DNA of 64,000 nucleotides, taken from contig NZ_BMWD01000011.1 of assembly GCF_014651055.1 (NCBI RefSeq), forward strand, positions 62,001 to 126,000, given 5' to 3'. This stretch comes from Streptomyces fructofermentans (GTDB lineage Bacteria; Actinomycetota; Actinomycetes; Streptomycetales; Streptomycetaceae). The notes under the pieces were generated by a model. That model was not told the DNA's origin. It worked only from the letters and a program-made list of their open reading frames with translations, and did no database searches. Below are positions 10,389 to 18,590 of the stretch, piece after piece (position 1 is the stretch's first letter; each line of letters begins with the position of its first letter). The translations under genes were made by a program, and so were the position numbers.

Positions 10389-10560
10389 GTCCGGTTCCCT
10401 TCATGAAATTGTCGGGGGCTGAGCCCGAGGTCGGTCACTCAGAGTGTGTAGATGGTGACAGAACCGGGCCGTTCCCCGAGCATTGCACGCCTACCCATCG
10501 CTCACGGTCCCTCGGACGGGTGATTGGAGGGGCGTTCACCTGCCGTCGGCCGGATTCGTT

Positions 10561-11694
10561 TCACGACTCTGCCTTACGGTGCACCCGCGCGACCCAGTCC
10601 GCCGGTTTGGAGATCTCCGCCTTGGTGGGCAGCGTGTTCGGTGAGGTCCACACGCGGTTGAAGCCGTCCATGCCGACCTGGTCGACGACCCCGCGCACGA
10701 ACCGCTCCCCGTCCCGGTACTGACGGAGCTTGGCGTCGAGGCCCAGCAGCTTGCGCAGGGCCAGGTCGAGCCGGGAGGCGCCCTTGGCGCGGCGCTGCTG
10801 GAACTTCTCGCGGATCTCCGCGACGGACGGGACCACGGAGGGGCCGACACCGTCCATCACGAAGTCGGCGTGTCCCTCCAGAAGGGACATCACGGCGGTG
10901 AGCCGGCCGAGGATCTCGCGCTGGGCGGGTGTCTGCACGATCTCGACGAGGGAGCGCGTGTCGTCGCCCTCCTCGCCCTCGGGGCGGCTGCCGGCCAGCG
11001 ACTGGGCGGCCTCGCGAATACGTTCGAGGACGGTCATCGGGTCGACCTCGGTCTCCGCCAAGAACGACTGGATTTCGCCCTCCAGGTGGTCGCGCAGCCA
11101 GGGCACGGCCGTGAACTGGGTGCGGTGGGTCTCCTCGTGGAGGCAGACCCAGAGCCGGAAGTCGTGGGGCTGGACGTCGAGTTCCCGCTCCACGTGCACG
11201 ATGTTCGGCGCGACGAGCAGGAGCCTGCCGCCGCCGTCGGCGCCGGCCGGGAGTTCGCGGGTGGCCGGGGCGAAGGTCTCGTACTGGCCGAGCACCCTGG
11301 AGGACAGGAAGCTGAGCAGCATGCCCAGTTCGACGCCGGTGACCTTGCCGCCGACGGCGCCGAGGACGGCTCCGCCCGGGGTGCCGCCGCGACGTTCCTG
11401 CATCTTGTCGAGCAGGGGTTTCAGGATCTCCCGGAACCCGGCGACGTTCGCGCGGACCCAGCCCGGGCGGTCGACGACGAGGACGGGCGTGTCGCGGAGG
11501 CCGTCCCCGCCCATCCGTGTGAAGCCGCGGACGTGCTCCTCGGAGGCCTTGGCGTGGCGGCGCAGTTCGGCGACGACGGCCCTGGCCTCGTCACGGCTCA
11601 CCTCCGGGCCCGGCCGTACGAGCCGGGTCGCGGTCGCCACCGCGAGATTCCAGTCGACCATCCCAGCAGATGCGGCACCACCGATGCTCGTCAT
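10561..11694 (-). CDS. Zinc-dependent metalloprotease-like protein (DUF2342 / F420-biosynthesis-associated family)
   Basis: A 377-aa protein with a gluzincin-type HEETH motif at residues 186-190 (WVCLHEETHRTQF) and a downstream EGHADFVMDGVG segment that could supply the third ligand. Actinobacterial relatives are annotated as hydrolases or F420-associated proteins and lie next to dacB and tilS, as here. No signal peptide is visible, so a cytoplasmic location is likely. Substrate unknown. Confidence 0.8.
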   Translation of the reverse strand: MTSIGGAASAGMVDWNLAVATATRLVRPGPEVSRDEARAVVAELRRHAKASEEHVRGFTRMGGDGLRDTPVLVVDRPGWVRANVAGFREILKPLLDKMQERRGGTPGGAVLGAVGGKVTGVELGMLLSFLSSRVLGQYETFAPATRELPAGADGGGRLLLVAPNIVHVERELDVQPHDFRLWVCLHEETHRTQFTAVPWLRDHLEGEIQSFLAETEVDPMTVLERIREAAQSLAGSRPEGEEGDDTRSLVEIVQTPAQREILGRLTAVMSLLEGHADFVMDGVGPSVVPSVAEIREKFQQRRAKGASRLDLALRKLLGLDAKLRQYRDGERFVRGVVDQVGMDGFNRVWTSPNTLPTKAEISKPADWVARVHRKAES

Positions 11695-11851
11695 GCGTCA
11701 ACCGTACGTGAGCGCTGCCGCTTGGGGCAGGGAGCGCGGGGGCGGGAGGTTCCGCCGTGCGGCGGCCCACGGGTACCGGCGGGAGTCCGGGGCCCGGGAG
11801 CGCGGGGCCCGGGAGCGCGGCGCTCCGCGCCCCAGCGGGCGGCACCCGCGC

Positions 11852-13420
11852 TCAGCGGCAGCCGCAGCCCGCGAGGGCCGACGCCAGGCGGTCCAGGGCC
11901 CGCTGGGTGGCCGTGGGTTCGGTGGGCGGGTCGGAGAACGACAGGAAGGCGAAGGCCAGGAGGCGGCCGTCGCTGTCGACGACGGTGCCGGCGAGGGCGT
12001 GCACGCCGGTCAGGGTGCCGGTCTTGGCCCGTACGACTCCGGTGCCCGACTGGCCGGCGTACCGCTTCGTCAGGGTGCCGGTGAAGCCGGCGACGGGGAG
12101 TCCCGTGAGGGCGGGGCGCAGTTCGGGGTGGTCGGGGTCGGCGGCCTTCGCCAGCAGGGCGGTGAGCAGGTCCGCGGTGAGTTTGTCGGCACGGTCCAGG
12201 CCGCTGCCGTCCGCGAACTTCGCTCCCTTGAGGGGGAGTTCGAGCTTCTTGAGTTGTTCGCGGACGGCGGCCGAGCCGCCCTGGAAGCTGGCGGGTCCGC
12301 CGCCGACGACGGCGGTCCGGCGGGCGAGGGCCTCGGCGATGTCGTTGTCGCTGCTGGTCAGCATGCGCTCGACGAGCGCCGACAGGGGCGGGGACGTGAC
12401 GGCGGCGAGTTCCTTCGCCCGGCCGGTGGCCTTGGAGGGGCCCGGGACCGTCGTACGGACGCCGCGGTCCTTCAGGAACCCGGCGAACGCGCGGGCCGCG
12501 TCGGCCGCGGGGTCCGTGCTGCGCGCCGCCGGTCCGGCGGTCGAGTCGTTCTTGCGGCCCTCGTCGGCCATCAGGGCGACGACGGGGGCCAGGTTGGGGT
12601 TCGGGCCGATGGGGTGCACGGTGGGGCCCTCGTACAGCGAGGTGTCGTAGGAGAGCGTCACCTCGCCGGACGTGCGGCCCCGCAGTGCGCGGGCGGTGGC
12701 GTCGGCGAGGTCGCGCAGGCTGGCGTTGCCGTCGGCGTCCTTGCGGGCGGTCAGCGTGGGGTCGCCGCCGCCGACCAGGACGACCTCGTCGGTGCCGGGT
12801 TCGAGGACGACCCGGGTCTCGATGCGGTGGTCGGGGCCCGCCGCGGCGAGGACCGCGACGGCCGTGGCGATCTTCGTGGTGGACGCGGGTGTCAGCGCGT
12901 CGCCCGCGCCCTTGCCGTACAGGCGCTCGCCGGTGGCCATGTCGACGACGGCGGCCGACCGCGAGGAGCCCAGGGACGGGTCGGCCAGGAGAGGGCCGAG
13001 CGCGTCGGCGAGGGCACGTTCGGTGGGTGCCGTGCCGGCGCCCGCGAGGCCGGCGAGAACGGACGCGGCGCTCGGCGCGGGCGCCGGCGCCTTTCCGGAC
13101 GTACCGGACACATGGCCGTGATCTGCGCCACCTGAGTCCTCACGCGATGCGGCCCAGTCCCGCTCCGCCGTACGCTGACCGGTGGAGTCCCAGGGTCCGG
13201 CCGCCGTCACCACAGTGGCCGCCACGATGAGTCCGAGGGTGGCGGCCCCCGTCGTGAACTGCACGGTCGAAGGCCGTGTGACCAGCGGTTTCACGGCTCC
13301 GGCGGCCCGGACGAGCGGTGACTTCACGGCTCCCACGGCCCGCACGAGTTGCGGTCCCACGGATCGCGCGACCCGCATCACCTGCGGTCTCGCGGACCGC
13401 CAGGCCTTCAGCTCCGGCAC
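11852..13420 (-). CDS. dacB: D-alanyl-D-alanine carboxypeptidase/endopeptidase (PBP4, family S13)
   Basis: Trims or cleaves peptidoglycan peptides outside the membrane. The three penicillin-binding motifs are present: STTK (about residue 180), SDN in MLTSSDNDIAE, and KTGTLTGV. One membrane helix (AATLGLIVAATVVTAAG) near residue 60 anchors it, and about 45 cytoplasmic residues contain AVK/VRA repeats. The start is uncertain: GTG 13420 has AAAGGGG about 10 nt upstream (522 aa), and GTG 13465 would add 15 residues. It diverges from ppa across about 85 bp. Confidence 0.92.
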   Translation of the reverse strand: MPELKAWRSARPQVMRVARSVGPQLVRAVGAVKSPLVRAAGAVKPLVTRPSTVQFTTGAATLGLIVAATVVTAAGPWDSTGQRTAERDWAASREDSGGADHGHVSGTSGKAPAPAPSAASVLAGLAGAGTAPTERALADALGPLLADPSLGSSRSAAVVDMATGERLYGKGAGDALTPASTTKIATAVAVLAAAGPDHRIETRVVLEPGTDEVVLVGGGDPTLTARKDADGNASLRDLADATARALRGRTSGEVTLSYDTSLYEGPTVHPIGPNPNLAPVVALMADEGRKNDSTAGPAARSTDPAADAARAFAGFLKDRGVRTTVPGPSKATGRAKELAAVTSPPLSALVERMLTSSDNDIAEALARRTAVVGGGPASFQGGSAAVREQLKKLELPLKGAKFADGSGLDRADKLTADLLTALLAKAADPDHPELRPALTGLPVAGFTGTLTKRYAGQSGTGVVRAKTGTLTGVHALAGTVVDSDGRLLAFAFLSFSDPPTEPTATQRALDRLASALAGCGCR

Positions 13421-13506
13421 GACCCACCAGCCCCTTTCGCGATCACCCACCTGCGTGAGGGACACTTAACCACCAGAACTATGTGCTGATCATGGAGGAG
13501 CCACCG

Positions 13507-13998
13507 GTGGAGTTCGACGTCACGATCGAGATTCCGAAGGGTTCGCGGAACAAGTACGAGGTGGACCACGAGACCGGTCGGATCCGCTTGGACCGTCGCC
13601 TCTTCACCTCGACCAGTTACCCGGCCGACTACGGATTCGTCGAGAACACCCTCGGCGAGGACGGCGACCCGCTGGACGCGCTGGTCATCCTGGACGAGCC
13701 GACCTTCCCGGGCTGCCTCATCCAGTGCCGCACCATCGGCATGTTCCGGATGACGGACGAGGCCGGCGGCGACGACAAGCTGCTGTGCGTGCCCGCGCAC
13801 GACCCGCGTGTGGAGCACCTGCGCGACATCCACCACGTGTCGGAGTTCGACCGCCTGGAGATCCAGCACTTCTTCGAGGTCTACAAGGACCTGGAGCCCG
13901 GCAAGTCCGTCGAGGGCGCCAACTGGGTCGGGCGCACCGACGCCGAGGCCGAGATCGAGCGCTCGTACAAGCGATTCAAGGAGACCGGCGGTCACTGA
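13507..13998 (+). CDS. ppa: Inorganic pyrophosphatase
   Basis: Soluble family I enzyme that hydrolyses pyrophosphate and pulls biosynthetic reactions forward. The 163-aa protein has [13 protein letters not shown] at the N-terminus and the metal-binding [11 protein letters not shown] motif. GTG 13507 is chosen because GGAGGAG lies at 13494-13500 and the family begins with [13 protein letters not shown] membrane H+-pyrophosphatase is also encoded in this window (59153-61558). Confidence 0.96.
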   Translation: MEFDVTIEIPKGSRNKYEVDHETGRIRLDRRLFTSTSYPADYGFVENTLGEDGDPLDALVILDEPTFPGCLIQCRTIGMFRMTDEAGGDDKLLCVPAHDPRVEHLRDIHHVSEFDRLEIQHFFEVYKDLEPGKSVEGANWVGRTDAEAEIERSYKRFKETGGH

Positions 13999-14014
13999 CC
14001 CCCGCTCCGGCTCC

Positions 14015-14053
14015 GAACGGGCCGCGTGACCCCCAGGGTCACGCGGCCCGTTC
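14015..14053 (+). terminator. ppa terminator hairpin
   Basis: Perfect 18-bp arms (14015-14032 and 14036-14053) with a 3-nt loop, starting 17 nt after the ppa stop. Confidence 0.88.
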
Positions 14054-14131
14054 GTGTATCCGTACGCATACTGAGGCATACGGAAGGTACGGGGGAGACG
14101 CAGGGGAACAGGAAAGGCGAGGCAGGCACTG

Positions 14132-15784
14132 GTGGCGCAGCCGGAAGCGGAAGACCGCAAACCGCAGTCGGACGACGCGCGGAGCGCGTTCGTCCAGCCG
14201 ACGGGCGTGGTGGCGCCACCGCCGGCGGTCGAGGACGAGTCGTCGACGACGTCGGAGTTCCTGGTCCCCGACGGGCTGGACGTCACGCCGATGCCCGCGG
14301 AGGGCGAGGGCTCCGCGTTCAGCACCCCGCGGACCTACAGCGCCCGGCACGCGCCTCCCGCGTTCACCCCGCCGGCCGGGATACCCAGGGTCGACCTCAC
14401 CAAGGACGCCCCCTGGCAGGACCGGATGCGCACGATGCTGCGCATGCCGGTCGCCGAGCGGCCGGTTCCCGAGACCGTGCAGAAGTCCGAGGACGAGGGC
14501 CCGGCCGTACCGCGCGTGCTCGACCTGACCCTGCGCATCGGCGAGTTGCTGCTCGCGGGCGGGGAGGGCGCCGAGGACGTGGAGGCGGCGATGTTCGCCG
14601 TGTGCCGCTCCTACGGCCTTGACCGCTGCGAGCCCAACGTCACCTTCACCCTGCTGTCGATCTCCTACCAGCCGTCCCTGGTGGACGACCCGGTGACCGC
14701 CTCCCGGACGGTGCGCCGCCGCGGGACGGACTACACGCGGCTCTCGGCGGTGTTCCGGCTCGTCGACGACATCAGCGACGACGAGACCGAGGTCTCGCTG
14801 GAGGAGGCCTACCGGCGGCTCGCGGAGATCCGCCGCAACCGGCACCCGTACAACGGCTGGGTGCTGACCGCGGCCACCGGGCTGCTCGCCGGCGCGGCCT
14901 CCGTGCTCGTCGGCGGCGACCTGGTCGTGTTCCTGGCCGCGGCCGTCAGCGCCGTGCTGGGCGACCGTCTGGCGTGGCTGTGCGCGGGGCGCGGGCTGCC
15001 GGAGTTCTACCAGTTCACGGTGGCCGCGATGCCGGCGGCCGCGATGGGGGTGGCGCTCACGCTCGCCGACGTAGACGTGCGCGCGTCCGCGGTGATCACC
15101 GGTGGGCTCTTCGCGCTGCTGCCCGGGCGGGCGCTGGTGGCGGGGGTCCAGGACGGCCTGACCGGCTACTACATCACCGCCGCGGCCCGCCTCCTGGAGG
15201 TCATGTACTTCTTCGTGGGCATCGTCGTCGGCGTGCTCGTCGTCCTGTACTTCGGCGTGAAGCTGGGCGCCGAGCTGAACCCGGACGCGGCCCTTCAGTT
15301 CGCCGAGCGGCCGGTGTGGCAGATCGGCGCGTCGATGCTGCTGTCGCTCACCTTCGCGGTGCTGCTCCAGCAGGAGCGGTCCACCGTGCTGATGGTGACC
15401 CTCAACGGCGGCGTCGCGTGGAGCGTGTACGGCGCGATGCACTACGCGGGCGGGATCTCGCCGGTCGCCTCGACGGCCGTGGCCGCCGGCCTGGTGGGCC
15501 TGTTCGGGCAGTTGATGTCGCGCTACCGGTTCGCGTCCGCGCTGCCCTACACGACGGCCGCGATCGGGCCGCTGCTGCCCGGTTCCGCCACGTACTTCGG
15601 ACTGCTGGCGATCGCCCAGAACAACGTCGACGGGGGGCTGGTGTCGCTCACGAAGGCGGCCGCCCTGGCGATGGCCATCGCGATCGGGGTGAATCTCGGG
15701 TCCGAGATCTCCCGGCTGTTCCTGCGGATTCCGGGCGGCTCCTCGGGGGCCCGCCGCGCCGCCAAGCGGACCCGCGGCTTCTGA
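14132..15784 (+). CDS. Threonine/serine exporter family protein (ThrE type)
   Basis: A 550-aa membrane protein. The first about 120 residues are acidic, Pro-rich and probably disordered. A DUF1212/ThrE-type soluble domain follows (LTLRIGELLLAGGEGAEDVEAAM, CEPNVTFTLLSISY), then about ten hydrophobic helices spanning the second and third parts. Related proteins export threonine and serine; the substrate here is inferred. GTG 14132 follows a GGAAAGGCGAGG stretch. Confidence 0.85.
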   Translation: MAQPEAEDRKPQSDDARSAFVQPTGVVAPPPAVEDESSTTSEFLVPDGLDVTPMPAEGEGSAFSTPRTYSARHAPPAFTPPAGIPRVDLTKDAPWQDRMRTMLRMPVAERPVPETVQKSEDEGPAVPRVLDLTLRIGELLLAGGEGAEDVEAAMFAVCRSYGLDRCEPNVTFTLLSISYQPSLVDDPVTASRTVRRRGTDYTRLSAVFRLVDDISDDETEVSLEEAYRRLAEIRRNRHPYNGWVLTAATGLLAGAASVLVGGDLVVFLAAAVSAVLGDRLAWLCAGRGLPEFYQFTVAAMPAAAMGVALTLADVDVRASAVITGGLFALLPGRALVAGVQDGLTGYYITAAARLLEVMYFFVGIVVGVLVVLYFGVKLGAELNPDAALQFAERPVWQIGASMLLSLTFAVLLQQERSTVLMVTLNGGVAWSVYGAMHYAGGISPVASTAVAAGLVGLFGQLMSRYRFASALPYTTAAIGPLLPGSATYFGLLAIAQNNVDGGLVSLTKAAALAMAIAIGVNLGSEISRLFLRIPGGSSGARRAAKRTRGF

Positions 15785-15840
15785 CCGACCCGCCCCGGTC
15801 GGGACGCGCGCCGGGCGGCCCCGGGGCCCGACACACGGAC

Positions 15841-15882
15841 GCGCCCGCACCCGCGTCCCCGGTGGGGTGCGGGTGCGGGCGC
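15841..15882. terminator. Bidirectional hairpin between thrE-like and dedA genes
   Basis: 14-bp perfect arms (15841-15854 and 15869-15882) in the short gap between two convergent genes. Confidence 0.75.
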
Positions 15883-15892
15883 GACCGACGGT

Positions 15893-17107
15893 TCAGCCCT
15901 GCGGGTAGTCCTGGCCGTACGGGTACTGCTGGTGCTGGGGGTTCTGCGGGTGCTGGGGGTTCTGCGGGTGCTGGGGGTTCTGCGGGTGCTGGGGGTTCTG
16001 CGGGTGCTGGGGCTGCGCGGGGCCCTGCTGCTGCGGGTTCTGCGGGTACTGCTGGTGCTGCGGGTACGGCTGGGTCTGCGGGTACTGGTCGGCCTGCGGG
16101 TACGGCCGGTCCTCCTGGTAGCCCTGCGGGTACTGCTGCGCGTACGGCCGGCCCTGCGGCTGCGGGTGGCCGTAGGGCTGGTCCCCGTAGGGCTGGTCCC
16201 CGTAGGGCTGCGGGTGGCCCTGGCCGCCGTACTGCTGGTTGCCGTCGCCCCTGCCGCCGTACTGCTGGTTGCCGCCCTGCTCCCCGCCGTTGCCATTGCC
16301 GTCGCCGTACCGCTGGGTGTCGCCGTAGGGGCGGCCGTGTCCGCCGCCGTCGCCGTACTGCTGGTCCCGGCCGTACTGCTGGTCCTGCGGGACGCGGCGG
16401 AGCTGGGCCGTGCGGTCGTCCATGACGGGGGCCGCCGGGGGCGTGTGGGCGTCCGGGGTCCGCGGCTCGGTGTCCCCGCCCTTGCTCCTGCCGCCCTTAC
16501 GGGCCCGCAGGAACTCGATGAGGATCGGGACCACGGAGATGAAGACGATCAGCAGCAGGATCGGCTCGATGTTCTTCGCGACGAAGTCGATCCGCCCGAG
16601 CCAGGAGCCCAGCAGGGTCACACCGGCGCCCCAGAGGATGCCTCCGAGGACGTTGAAGATGACGAAGGAGCGGTACTTCATGCCGCTGACGCCCGCGATG
16701 ATCGGCGTGAACGTGCGCACGATCGGTACGAAACGGGCCAGCACCAGCGACTTCGGGCCGTACTTCTCGAAGAACTCGTGGGCCTTGACCACGTTCTCCT
16801 GTTTGAAGAGGCGGGAGTCCGGGCGGGTGAAGAGGGAGGGGCCCACCTTCTTGCCGAACATGTAGCCCGCCTGGTCGCCCAGGATGGCGGCCACGCAGAT
16901 CAGCAGGATCGCCCCCCACAGCGGGAAGTCCAGCTGGCCCGAGGTGATCAGCAGACCCGCCGTGAACAGCAGGGAGTCACCCGGCAGGAAGAAGCCGATG
17001 AGCAGGCCCGACTCGGCGAAGACGATCAGGAGCAGGCCCCAGATGCCGAACGAGTCGAGAAGGTAGTCCGGATCCAACCAGCTTGGACCGAGGGCAAGCG
17101 TCGTCAC
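15893..17107 (-). CDS. DedA family membrane protein with long Q/P/Y/G-rich C-terminal tail
   Basis: Residues 1-210 are a DedA/VTT-domain protein: GLLIGFFLPGDSLLFTAGLL, GDQAGYMFGKKVG, ARFVPIVRTFTPIIAGVSGMKYRSF and a C-terminal helix. DedA proteins act in membrane homeostasis and lipid transport. After the basic FLRARKGGRSKGG, about 185 residues are low-complexity: QQYG, PYGDQ, and repeats of HPQNPQ. The tail accounts for nearly half of the 404 aa and is unusual for the family. GTG 17107 follows AGGAG at 9 nt. Confidence 0.88.
   Translation of the reverse strand: MTTLALGPSWLDPDYLLDSFGIWGLLLIVFAESGLLIGFFLPGDSLLFTAGLLITSGQLDFPLWGAILLICVAAILGDQAGYMFGKKVGPSLFTRPDSRLFKQENVVKAHEFFEKYGPKSLVLARFVPIVRTFTPIIAGVSGMKYRSFVIFNVLGGILWGAGVTLLGSWLGRIDFVAKNIEPILLLIVFISVVPILIEFLRARKGGRSKGGDTEPRTPDAHTPPAAPVMDDRTAQLRRVPQDQQYGRDQQYGDGGGHGRPYGDTQRYGDGNGNGGEQGGNQQYGGRGDGNQQYGGQGHPQPYGDQPYGDQPYGHPQPQGRPYAQQYPQGYQEDRPYPQADQYPQTQPYPQHQQYPQNPQQQGPAQPQHPQNPQHPQNPQHPQNPQHPQNPQHQQYPYGQDYPQG
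15932..16003 (-). repeat. Four perfect 18-bp tandem repeats inside dedA-like gene
   Basis: Unit GTGCTGGGGGTTCTGCGG at 15932, 15950, 15968 and 15986, plus a degenerate fifth copy. 18 bp is six codons, so copy change keeps frame and adds or removes HPQNPQ units. Confidence 0.95.
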
Positions 17108-17248
17108 GGTTCCGGGCTCCTGAGGGGTGGTGGATTCGGTGGCGGGCGAGGTGTGGCCGACCAAAGTTACCAACGCGGCACGACGCGCCCAGGTTCCACC
17201 GGCTCCTCCAGGATGCACTGTGCCCCGACTGGGACAAAGCTGTGGGCC

Positions 17249-17614
17249 ATGGGAATCGAAGAGTACGGCGGGGGTCAGAGCCCCCGGCCCGATGTGCTGG
17301 TCGTGACGACGAACGACGTGCCGGGCCATCGCGTCGAACAGGTCATCGGTGAGGTCTTCGGGCTCACGGTGCGCTCCCGGCATCTGGGCAGCCAGATCGG
17401 CGCGGGTCTGAAGTCGATGATCGGCGGCGAGCTGAAGGGCCTCACCAAGACGCTCGTGGAGACCCGCAACCAGGCGATGGAACGCCTGGTCGACCAGGCG
17501 AAGGCGCGCGGCGCCAACGCCGTCCTGATGTTCCGCTTCGACGTGAGCGAGGCGGCCGACGTGGGCACGGAGGTGTGCGCCTACGGTACGGCCGTGGTGA
17601 TCGTCAAGGAGTAG
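17249..17614 (+). CDS. YbjQ family (DUF74) protein
   Basis: A 121-aa protein with VLVVTTNDVPGHRVEQVIGEVFGLTVRSRH, an internal ETRNQAMERLVDQAKARGANAV helix and a final strand AYGTAVVIVKE. The YbjQ fold is a small homopentamer of unknown role. ATG 17249 is preceded by CTGTGGGCC, a poor ribosome-binding site. It is divergent from the dedA-like gene. Confidence 0.85.
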   Translation: MGIEEYGGGQSPRPDVLVVTTNDVPGHRVEQVIGEVFGLTVRSRHLGSQIGAGLKSMIGGELKGLTKTLVETRNQAMERLVDQAKARGANAVLMFRFDVSEAADVGTEVCAYGTAVVIVKE

Positions 17615-17671
17615 CGCGACCCGGGTGGGGCCGCCCGTCACCGCGGGCGGCCCCACCGGACTTCGACGCCG

Positions 17672-18433
17672 TCAGGCCCCGTGGCGGGCCGCGTTCGCCG
17701 TGATCGCCTCCCTGAGGTGCTCGGCCAGGCCGGGCCGCACGGACTCGTAGAACTCCTTGAACCGCCCGTCCGCCACGTACATGTCGCCGAGCCCCCGGTG
17801 GATCTCGTACGAGCAGTCGTAGAACCACCGGGTGATGTGCAGCCGGTGCTCCTCGGCCAGGTCCATGGCCCTCTCCCCCGCCGCCGGTTCGCCGGCCGCC
17901 ATCAGGGAGCCGTAGCGCTCGCCCCAGGCGGTGGTCTCGGCCCGCATGCGCTGCCAGTCGTCCTTGCCGTAGCGCGCGACGCGGCGCTGCGACTCGGCGT
18001 AGGCGTCCGTGCCGCCCCAGCGGCGCTCGGCCTCCCGCGCGTGCTCCTCGGGGTCCTGGTCCCCGAAGACCTCGAACTTCTCCTCGGGTGTGAGATCGAT
18101 ACCCATCGTGCGTGCCTCCATCGCGTGTTCCACGGCCTCGGCCATCTTCCGCAGCTTCTCGATCCGGTCGGTCAGCAGTTCGTGCTGGCGGCGCAGGTGC
18201 GCGCGCGGGTCCGTGTCCGGGTCGTCGAGCAGGGCCGCGACCTCGTCGAGCGGGAAGCCCAGCTCCCGGTAGAACAGGATCTGCTGCAGCCGGTCGAGGT
18301 CGCCGTCCTCGTAGCGCCGGTGCCCCGCGTGGCTGCGTCCGCCCGGTACGAGCAGCCCGATCTCGTCGTAGTGGTGCAGCGCGCGCACCGTCACACCGGC
18401 GAAACCGGCGACCTGTCCCACGGTGTAGCTCAT
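17672..18433 (-). CDS. TipAL-type MerR family regulator with TipAS ligand domain
   Basis: A 253-aa two-domain activator. Residues 1-70 are a MerR winged helix (MSYTVGQVAGFAGVTVRALHHYDEIGLL); a coiled-coil follows to residue 105. Residues 110-253 match the TipAS multidrug-binding domain. Met110 (MGIDLTPEEKF) is kept at the position where the short TipAS form starts in known TipA. Cys207 (YDCSYEIH) is present, but residue 214, cysteine in thiopeptide-binding TipA as I recall it, is Gly (IHRGLGDMY). The promoter has a tipA-like architecture. Start ATG 18433 follows GGAAGGAAGGGAG. Confidence 0.92.
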   Translation of the reverse strand: MSYTVGQVAGFAGVTVRALHHYDEIGLLVPGGRSHAGHRRYEDGDLDRLQQILFYRELGFPLDEVAALLDDPDTDPRAHLRRQHELLTDRIEKLRKMAEAVEHAMEARTMGIDLTPEEKFEVFGDQDPEEHAREAERRWGGTDAYAESQRRVARYGKDDWQRMRAETTAWGERYGSLMAAGEPAAGERAMDLAEEHRLHITRWFYDCSYEIHRGLGDMYVADGRFKEFYESVRPGLAEHLREAITANAARHGA

Positions 18434-18465
18434 CGCCCCCGCTCCCTTCCTTCCGTTGCGCACCC

Positions 18466-18496
18466 AGGCTGAGGCCTTACGCCACGTGAGGTGCAA
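18466..18496 (-). promoter_or_regulatory. tipA-type promoter with 19-bp spacer and MerR operator
   Basis: Read on the minus strand: -35 TTGCAC (18491-18496), 19-bp spacer, -10 CAGCCT (18466-18471). The spacer carries an imperfect inverted repeat CCTCACG-TGG-CGTAAGG (18475-18491, 6/7 arm match). Long 19-bp spacers are the hallmark of MerR-activated promoters. The predicted start lies about 25 nt before the ATG. Confidence 0.8.
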
Positions 18497-18590
18497 GCGC
18501 GAATCCACGGGGCGCGCGATGTCTGTTTTATCCGCTTATGGTGATTCAGGGCCCGCGCATGGAGGCCCGACCCCACCGACCGGAGGCGCC

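Noticed and set aside
7125-10406. 1093-codon plus-strand frame
   Set aside because: Runs antisense through ftsH, hpt and tilS, which have clear motifs.
15932-16003. Possible CRISPR array
   Set aside because: Units are contiguous 18-bp copies with no spacers and are in-frame with the dedA-like gene.
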